A DNA stretch of 64,000 nt from Craterostigma plantagineum. Lineage: Eukaryota > Streptophyta > Magnoliopsida > Lamiales > Linderniaceae. Numbering within the stretch: position 1 is the stretch's first letter; each line of letters opens with the position of its first letter. The DNA lies in assembly GCA_027422505.1 (NCBI GenBank), contig JAPQWV010000005.1, forward strand, positions 14,823,501 through 14,887,500. The letters are read 5' to 3'. Position numbers and translations under genes: made by a program. This document shows, one piece after another, positions 57,854 through 64,000 of this stretch. The notes below the pieces were generated by a model, which saw only the letters and a list, made by a program, of their open reading frames with translations, ran no database searches and was not told the origin of the DNA.

Positions 57854-59699
57854 TTGTTTTTGCAGATCCATCATGTGTGGTACCTCGACTCTGGTTGCTC
57901 CACACACATGATGGGAATACAAGAGCTGCTGAGCAACTACAAAGACAGACCGAATGGAAAAGTCAGACTCGGAAATAACGACTCAGCCCCCATACTAGGA
58001 GTTGGGAACATCATTTTCGAAAATCTGACGATAAAATATGTCTCTTACGTCGAATGTCTCCGCCATAACTTGTTCATCATAAGCCAATTCTGTGACAAAG
58101 GCTTCCAGGTGGTCTTTCATGCTGACCAGTGCAGAATATTGTAAAGTCAGAACAAAGAACTCCTGCAAGGACTTCAGAAATCTAATCTTTACACGATCAA
58201 TCTGACGTCTGTGCGGACTACGACAACTGTTTGCCTCATCTCCCAGATTACAATTCAGAGGAACAACTTATGGCATCAACGTGTGTCTCATCTAAACATC
58301 AAAGCTCTTCAACGACTATCAACGAAAAAGTTGGTTCACGGTTTACCAAAAATTAGTCTACAAAAAGAGCATCAGTGTTCGGCATGTCAATTAGGAAAAA
58401 TGAAGCGAGCATCTCATCATGTTAAACTAGTTGCCTCCACTTCACGTCCTCTGGAATTGCTACATATGGATCTTTGTGGACCTATGCAGACACAGAGTAT
58501 TAGTGGGTGGAAGTACGTACTAGTTATCGTTGATGATTACTCCCGCTACACATGGACGATGTTCCTCCGAACTAAAGATGAGACAGGGGACTTGATAGTT
58601 AATTTCGTGAACAATACTCATAATTTGCTGCAACTATCCATCCAAGTCATCCGAACGGACAACGGCACTGAGTTCAAAAACAAGTATCTCAGTGACTTTT
58701 ATCAGAAACTTGGCATTAATTAGCAATTCTCGGCCGCCAAAACCCCTCAACAGAACGGGGTTGTTGAAAGGAAAAACAGAACTCTAGTAGAGGCCGCCCG
58801 TACAATGCTGATTCATTGCAGCCTCCCACACTTTCTATGGGCTGAAGCAGTAAATACCGCATGTTTCACTCAGAACAGGACAATGGTTCACAAGCGGTTC
58901 AATAAAACTCCGTACGAAATAATAAACAAACGAGTACCCAATATCTCATTCTTCAAGGTCTTCGGGTGCAAGTGCTTTGTGGCGAATGACAGAGAGCAAC
59001 GTGCTAAGTTCGACCCTAAAGCATTCGAAGCCACATTCGTTGGGTATTCATCAACGTCAAAGGCGTATCGAGTTTACATCAAGTCCAACCGATCAATCAA
59101 AGAAAGCTACAACGTCACTTTCCACGAAGTGGCAGAAATGGCTCCTGCACACCTCAGTTCAGGACCCGTACCAAACCCAATGGCTTCTGAATACGACAGT
59201 TCAGAACCCGTATACACTGGTGTGTTGGCACAAAACCAACAGAAGATGGCAACAACTCCAAATTCAACGTCTGAAGAAGCACTGAAACTTGCGTTGGAAG
59301 ATTTGGACTCTCTCTTTGAGCCCGTACATCGGTCATAAAACATTATTGCAACACCGTTAGTGGAATTCCCACTCGACGAGGCCAGTATACCGAGCTCTTC
59401 AAATGTTCCTACCTCACCCGATTCAGAATTACCACAGATTAATGACGAACCTACAACAGTAAATGAGGAAGTCTCAACAGAGTCACTAAATCCAAATGCA
59501 AAATCTGACTTACCTCTATCTCCTGATGAATCTGAAATCATTGGAAGTCTCAGTCCTCAAATGACCGATGTGTCTAGCTCTGCGCTACCCCATGAGCGAA
59601 AATGGACTCGAGCACATCCGGTTGATCAGATTATTGGTGATCCTTCACGTGGAGTACGGATACGTCATCAACACAGTTTATTCAGCTGCTTCTTAAGCC
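57854..59699 (+). pseudogene. Copia-B protease and integrase with three stops
   Basis: One frame carries the protease (WYLDSGCSTHMMG, active-site DSG), the pre-integrase segment with HHCC finger (H-RVSHLNI, then CSACQLGK) and the integrase core with all three acidic residues: Asp in LLHMDLCGPM, Asp in RTDNGTEFKN and Glu in QQNGVVERKN. The C-terminal Copia motifs KVFGCKCFV and FVGYSSTSKAYRV and a long Ser/Pro/Glu-rich linker follow. Stops lie at 58142-58144, 58721-58723 and 59336-59338, all within the same frame, so point mutations and not frameshifts caused the decay. The linker is cut by the TRIM at 59705. Confidence 0.87.
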
Positions 59700-59704
59700 A
59701 AAAT

Positions 59705-60042
59705 TGTGACGCCCGTGGCCGAAGAGGGCGGGGAGTGATCGCCGGTGCCAGAGAGGTGCACGGACAAGGAGCGGCTCCTGACAGGCTTCTAGGCGAAGGG
59801 GTACATGAACGAACCGATCCGACACCCGAATGAGAGGGGATCCTGAGACTGACAATGTATGGTGACCCCCTGGGAAGTTTCTCAGGGTGCGTGTGAGCGA
59901 GTGTACGAAGCACGCTGAAAGGTTAAATGGTGATATAGTGGGGCCAGACTATCAGTTGGAGTGTGGTGGGCCCAACCCCACTAGTCCCGGTAGGAACCGA
60001 TGCTACAGTGACACCCGGTATGGGACGGGACGGGATGTTACA
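59705..60042 (+). repeat. TRIM 5' LTR, 338 bp, lacking most of the 5S-like part
   Basis: It matches the downstream LTR except that about 126-130 bases are missing after GACAATGTATGG. Only the end of the 5S-like segment is left (GGTGACCCCCTGGGAAGTTTCTCAGG). The gap edges share GGATG/GGTG, which suggests deletion between short repeats. Confidence 0.88.
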
Positions 60043-60044
60043 GG

Positions 60045-60056
60045 TGGTATCAGAGC
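60045..60056 (+). other. TRIM primer binding site
   Basis: TGGTATCAGAGC lies two bases after the 5' LTR. Initiator Met tRNA type. Confidence 0.88.
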
Positions 60057-60114
60057 ACAACCTCTCACAGTACGGTGCTGGTTCGGGGACGAACCAGGCG
60101 GAAGCTGGTGGGCA

Positions 60115-60578
60115 TGTGACGCCCGGGGCCAAAGAGGGCGGGGAGTCGCCGATGCCAGAGAGGTGCACGGACAAGGAGCGGCTCCTGACAGGCTTCTAGG
60201 CGAAGGGGTACATGAACGAACCGATCCGACACCTGAATGAGAGGGGATCCTGAGACTGACAATGTATGGATGTGTCAGACTAAGAATCGTATAAGAGAAT
60301 TGATAGCACTACTCATATCACCAAGGTCGACCTACCTTTTCGGGAGCCCATCTATAGAAACTCCGAAGTTAAGCGTGCTTGACTTGGGAAATCTAGGGAT
60401 GGGTAACCCCCTCGGAAGTTTCTCAGGGTGCGTGTGAGCGAGTGCACGAAGCACGCTGAAATGTTAAATGGTGATACAGTGGGGCCAGACTATCAGTTGG
60501 AGTGTGGTGGGCCCAACCCCACTAGTCCCGGTAGGAACCGATGCTATAGTGACACCCGACATGGGACGGGATGTTACA
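60115..60578 (+). repeat. TRIM 3' LTR, 464 bp, with 5S-like segment
   Basis: The full LTR form, TGTGACGCCC to GATGTTACA, followed by TSD AAAAT. Confidence 0.88.
60308..60436 (+). ncRNA. 5S rRNA-like segment within TRIM LTR
   Basis: It contains ACTCCGAAGTTAAGCGTGCTTG at about 60360-60381, which covers the A-box part of the plant 5S internal promoter, and GGATGGGTAACC at 60397-60408, a C-box with one change from GGATGGGTGACC. CTCGGAAGT follows, close to the 5S sequence CTGGGAAGT. The 5' third is weakly similar. It is not a ribosomal gene but the RNA-polymerase-III-type module known from Cassandra LTRs. Confidence 0.8.
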
Positions 60579-60583
60579 AAAAT

Positions 60584-62109
60584 GAGCCAACTAAGGTAGC
60601 AGACGCACTAAAAGACCCGGATTGGGTGATAGCAATGCAAGATGATATCAACCAATTTGAGCGTCTTCAAGTGTGGACCCTAGTATCCCGACCGCATGGG
60701 AAAACAATCATCGGAACGAAATGGGTATTTCAAAACAAAAAAATGAAGATGGCGAAGTGATTACGAACAAAGCTAGATTGGTTGCGAAGGGTTATAACCA
60801 ACAGGAAGGAATTGACTACGACGAGACATATGCTCCTGTTGCCCGAATCGAAGCCATTCGTCTCTTCCTGGCTTATGCGGCTCATAAAGACTTCAAAGTC
60901 TACCAAATGGATGTAAAGACCGCCTTTCTCAATGGCACGCTAAAAGAGGAAGTCTACGTCGCTCAGCTAGAAGGCTTCATTGATCAAAAACATCCCGATC
61001 ACGTCTATCGATTGGACAAAGCTCTCTACGGACTGAAACAAGCTCCACGCGCTTGGTATGACGTATTGAGCGATTTCCTCGTAAAATCTGGCTTTATCCG
61101 AGGAACGATCGATACGACCGTCTTCATAAAATGGCATGACAAAGATTTGATGGTCGTCCAAGTCTATGTAGACGACATCATATTCGGATCAACAAATCCA
61201 CGGCTATGCAAGAGATTTGGAGAATTGATGAAGAGCAAATTTGAAATGAGCCACATGGGAGAGATGCAGTTCTTCTTAAGACTTCAAGTAAGGCAACTCG
61301 ATGATGGGATATTCATCAGTCAGACTAAATACATCAAGGACATCTTGAAGAAATTCCATCAAGATCAGAGCAAGCCACCCAGCACTCCCATGTTCACAAG
61401 CTGCAAGTTGGATGCCGCTCCCACAGGAAAAGCGGTCGACATTACATTATATCGCAGCATCATCGGCTCTCTTCTTTATCTCACCTCAAGCCGGCCAGAC
61501 ATCATGTTTGCCACATGTCTATGTGCCCGTTTTCAAGCCGATCCCAAAGAATCTCACATGCTTGCGGCGAAGCGAATTCTGCGTTACCTTAAGGGCACCT
61601 CCACCTTAGGACTACGGTATCCTAAAGGAACAAATTTCAAATTAATTGGCTATATTGACTCTGACTACGCAGGTTGCCGAATGGACAGGAAAAGCACATC
61701 CGGTGGCGCTCAATTCCTAGGCGAAAAACTAGTCTGCTGGTCATCCAAAAAGCAGAACTGCGTCTCAACATCGACGGCCGAGGCAGAATACGTCGCGGCT
61801 GCCAGCTGTTGCTCGCAAATGCTATGGATGCGGACTCAGCTTCGCGATTATGGGTACAATCTAAATAATATACCCATTTATAGCGATAGCCAAAGTGCCA
61901 TTGCGATTACATGTAATCCTGTTCATCACTCACGCACAAAACACATAGACATACTATATCACTTCATCAAAGATCACGTAGAAAAAGGCACGATTGACAT
62001 GTATTTTGTGAACACGGAACATCAACTAGCCGACAATTTCACCAAGGCTTTGGACGAAAAAAGGTTCCAATTCCTTGTCGGAAAATTAGGCATGTTGAAC
62101 CTTCCGTGA
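60584..62109 (+). pseudogene. Copia-B reverse transcriptase and RNase H, one frameshift
   Basis: It starts in the pre-RT region ([38 protein letters not shown]). At about 60738-60745, in an A-run, the frame shifts, after which 450 codons are open. They hold [27 protein letters not shown] RT blocks, [11 protein letters not shown] and the catalytic YVDD at 61165-61176. RNase H follows, with [22 protein letters not shown] and SDSQSAIAI, ending at [16 protein letters not shown] and GMLNLP. All catalytic residues are kept. The single shift and the upstream stops are the only defects in this part. Confidence 0.88.
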
Positions 62110-64000
62110 TTTGTTCATGATGTGATCCCATGTGCTTTCACGTATTCTATGCTATGTCTTTTCTGTACTTAGCAATGTTATATCTTGCGTGAAATTTTTC
62201 ATTTAAAAAAAAATAAATATATACATATAAGTATAATATTAGGGGTATGACGATATCTTTAGGATGCTCGATCTACGTCACGAATAGGATTCAGTGACAT
62301 GAGACTGATTGCTTGCTTAAATTTTGTCAGTCTAAGTCGCATTCTTGTGTTTCTTAGGTATTGAGTTTGTTCCACTAAGACACAAAACCACTTCATATAA
62401 GTGAGGATTCTAGCCTTTTTTATTACTCTCGTCAGATCTTTTCTTGAGTGAGTCACACATTAATTGCTTGTCATTAACTTGTGATTTTCGGCCTCATACT
62501 TGCCGTGTAATAGATCGTTCCGAAAATGATTAGGGCACTTAGGAAATTCCTCACTTGGCCAAATCTAAATTTTCATTCCTTTAACATTACCTTTAGTCAT
62601 CCATTTTGCGCTTTCTCCAAATTCATTTTCTTCAATTGAAAACCCCTTTATGCCTTCAACCGACGATTTAATGATTTGAACGGGATATTCAATCAGGAAA
62701 AGGAGGGGGAGAATAACTAGACGACAAAGAAAAAGATGACAAAAGAAGGAGAAAAAACGCACACGAGGAATGCTCAACACCCAACAAACAGATCAAAAGA
62801 ACCTGCCTTCTCAACTATGACACTCTCAAAACATTTAAGACGGAGGCATGGATCTTGCTGTGAACTTCTTCATAGATAATCTCGTACACTCGTCAGAACG
62901 GCTGGAAAGAGGAGCGCCTACAAGTGAACTTCTCCAACGATAATCCGATCTTATATCGAAACAACAAGAAGAGGAGCACGGCCTTGGATTCGAATTCCAT
63001 AACCATGAACTTCTTCAAATCGATAATCTATGAAACCTCTCTAGGAAATAAGAGAAAAGGAGCATGGTATCGGCCCGAGAACGAACAAGAAGAACTTCGC
63101 TCTAGATAATCTCTCAGCCTCGTATAGAAGCGGAGCTTCAGCTTGAGCAAGTGCAGACGAATATAAAAAAAAATGATAAGAATGAAAAGACGAAAGAGAA
63201 AAATGCCGAAGAAAAGGAGAACGACAAAGAAACGGAAGATGACATAAAGCCTATTTTTCCCAAACATTATCCTTCCCTATAAAGTCAAGAGCCAAAATTA
63301 AAATCCCTCAAAGTCCCTTTGATTCCAAATCGACGGTCTCTTGCAATGGCAAAATGATTAAAAGCGCCTCGATCACAGGTATTTTGACTTAATATGAGCT
63401 GTGTTGACTTGAGCAATATAAATATAAAAATCCCTAGTTAAAGAGTGCTAGAGCGAACCTAGTGAGAGTTGTCGAAATGGATCATTCCTTGAATCTAGGA
63501 CTTTAGTTTGCTGACATGACTTGACGGCATTTAATCTTTCAACTGTCGTATGAATTTTTAGGCGTGACAATGATCGTTGCAAAATAATCTGACCCCATAG
63601 TATTAATAATATTAATATACATAAAAACAAATTAAAAAAATAATAATAAAAAAATAAAAAAATAATAATAATAAAAAAAATATATAAAAATAAAAATATC
63701 GCACATTTTAATATGCATTTTAATTTGCTTATATGCGGAATTGATTAAATGCGACATGTTGTTCATGCTCATACCCTTGCGTGAAATTACAATTACATGT
63801 ATAGGGGAACATGTATCTAGGCTAATCTTGATGAATCGCATGTTCTTAATAATTGTTACTTAGATTGATTTATGTACTTACTTGTTAAATCAATTGAAGT
63901 GCACTATTTGAGGGGGAGCATTTACTACATTTATGCTTTGAACTCCAAATAAATTTGATGATCTTTCTCTAAGTGTTGCAGAAAATTCCAATTTGATTTT
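62110..64000 (+). other. Copia-B post-pol region to window edge
   Basis: About 1.9 kb without a recognisable gene. It holds an AT-rich low-complexity stretch at 63600-63690 and two purine tracts, GGAGGGGGAGAA near 62701 and GAGGGGGAG at 63910-63918. Neither is followed by the 5' LTR start seen at 53472. Multiple purine tracts would again fit a Sirevirus-type organisation. Confidence 0.6.

Larger units (their letters stand above)
59705..60578 (+). mobile_element. Cassandra-type TRIM inserted in Copia-B pol
   Basis: An 874-bp element: LTR 59705-60042, primer site, a 72-bp interior and LTR 60115-60578. TSD AAAAT is at 59700-59704 and 60579-60583. The LTRs start TGTGACGCCC and end GGGATGTTACA. 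The second LTR contains a 5S-rRNA-like segment, the hallmark of Cassandra TRIMs. There is no coding capacity, so it moves with proteins supplied in trans. Element plus TSD is 879 bp, a multiple of three, so the frame on both sides is the same. Confidence 0.9.
53472..64000 (+). mobile_element. Copia-B element, most complete copy, 3' LTR beyond window
   Basis: LTR end, primer binding site, leader, gag, protease, integrase, RT and RNase H follow in Copia order. At least two gag stops, three pol stops and one RT frameshift inactivate it. A TRIM element interrupts it at 59705-60578. A purine tract at 63909-63918 is not followed by sequence like the 5' LTR, so the 3' LTR must start after 64000 or be missing. 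Confidence 0.85.

Noticed and set aside
60308..60436. A genuine 5S rRNA gene
   Set aside because: It lies inside a TRIM LTR, has a diverged 5' third and a changed C-box, and has no neighbouring 5S units.
63905..64000. Start of the Copia-B 3' LTR after the purine tract at 63910
   Set aside because: The bases after the tract do not match the 5' LTR candidate start at 53460-53472.

Overview
This window looks like a piece of a plant nuclear genome, in a stretch built almost wholly from nested transposable elements. The evidence is plant-type Copia and Ty3-gypsy LTR retrotransposons, CACTA and hAT DNA transposon ends, a Cassandra-type TRIM, a FAR1-related pseudogene with intron-like gaps and a short arabinogalactan-peptide gene. 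A dicot, perhaps an asterid or Lamiales species, is a guess from repeat-protein resemblance only. The one clearly intact host gene I can support is the small AGP gene at 5409-5603.

Layout. 1-3275: minus-strand remnant of a Copia family that I call Copia-B. 3370-4554: FAR1-related pseudogene. 5409-5603: AGP gene. 5823-29367: an old Sirevirus-like Copia element that was hit three times, by a long solo LTR (8429-10345), a gutted Copia-B (11407-15592) and a young intact Tekay-type gypsy element (16758-27439, one 1492-aa gag-pol ORF). The tail of its 3' LTR, target-site duplication (TSD) included, lies inverted at 29278-29367. 29603-37545: a coding-free element on the minus strand with three 2.44-kb LTRs and two 306-bp interiors, bounded by one TSD pair. 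37551-42856: a broken minus-strand ORF region interrupted by a CACTA element (38913-41494), which carries a copy of already decayed Copia-B gag, and by a 387-bp hAT-type MITE (42022-42408). 42857 to about 53459: a degenerate LTR-like sequence split by a young coding-free LTR element (44709-51279) that holds several tandem repeat arrays. 53472-64000: the best Copia-B copy, with stops and a frameshift, interrupted between integrase and reverse transcriptase by a Cassandra-type TRIM (59705-60578) whose downstream LTR carries a 5S-rRNA-like segment and whose upstream LTR has lost it.

How the parts work together. There is no pathway here. The only element that looks able to supply its own proteins is the gypsy element at 16758-27439. 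The coding-free elements at 29603-37545 and 44709-51279 and the TRIM would need proteins from elsewhere. Insertion order can be read from the nesting: Sirevirus first, then its three guests; broken ORF before the CACTA and hAT elements; Copia-B before the TRIM. I found no new enzymatic or defence system. The novelty lies in structure: an inversion caught through its TSD, a three-LTR array, retroelement capture by a CACTA element, and asymmetric TRIM LTRs. All comparisons were made by eye.
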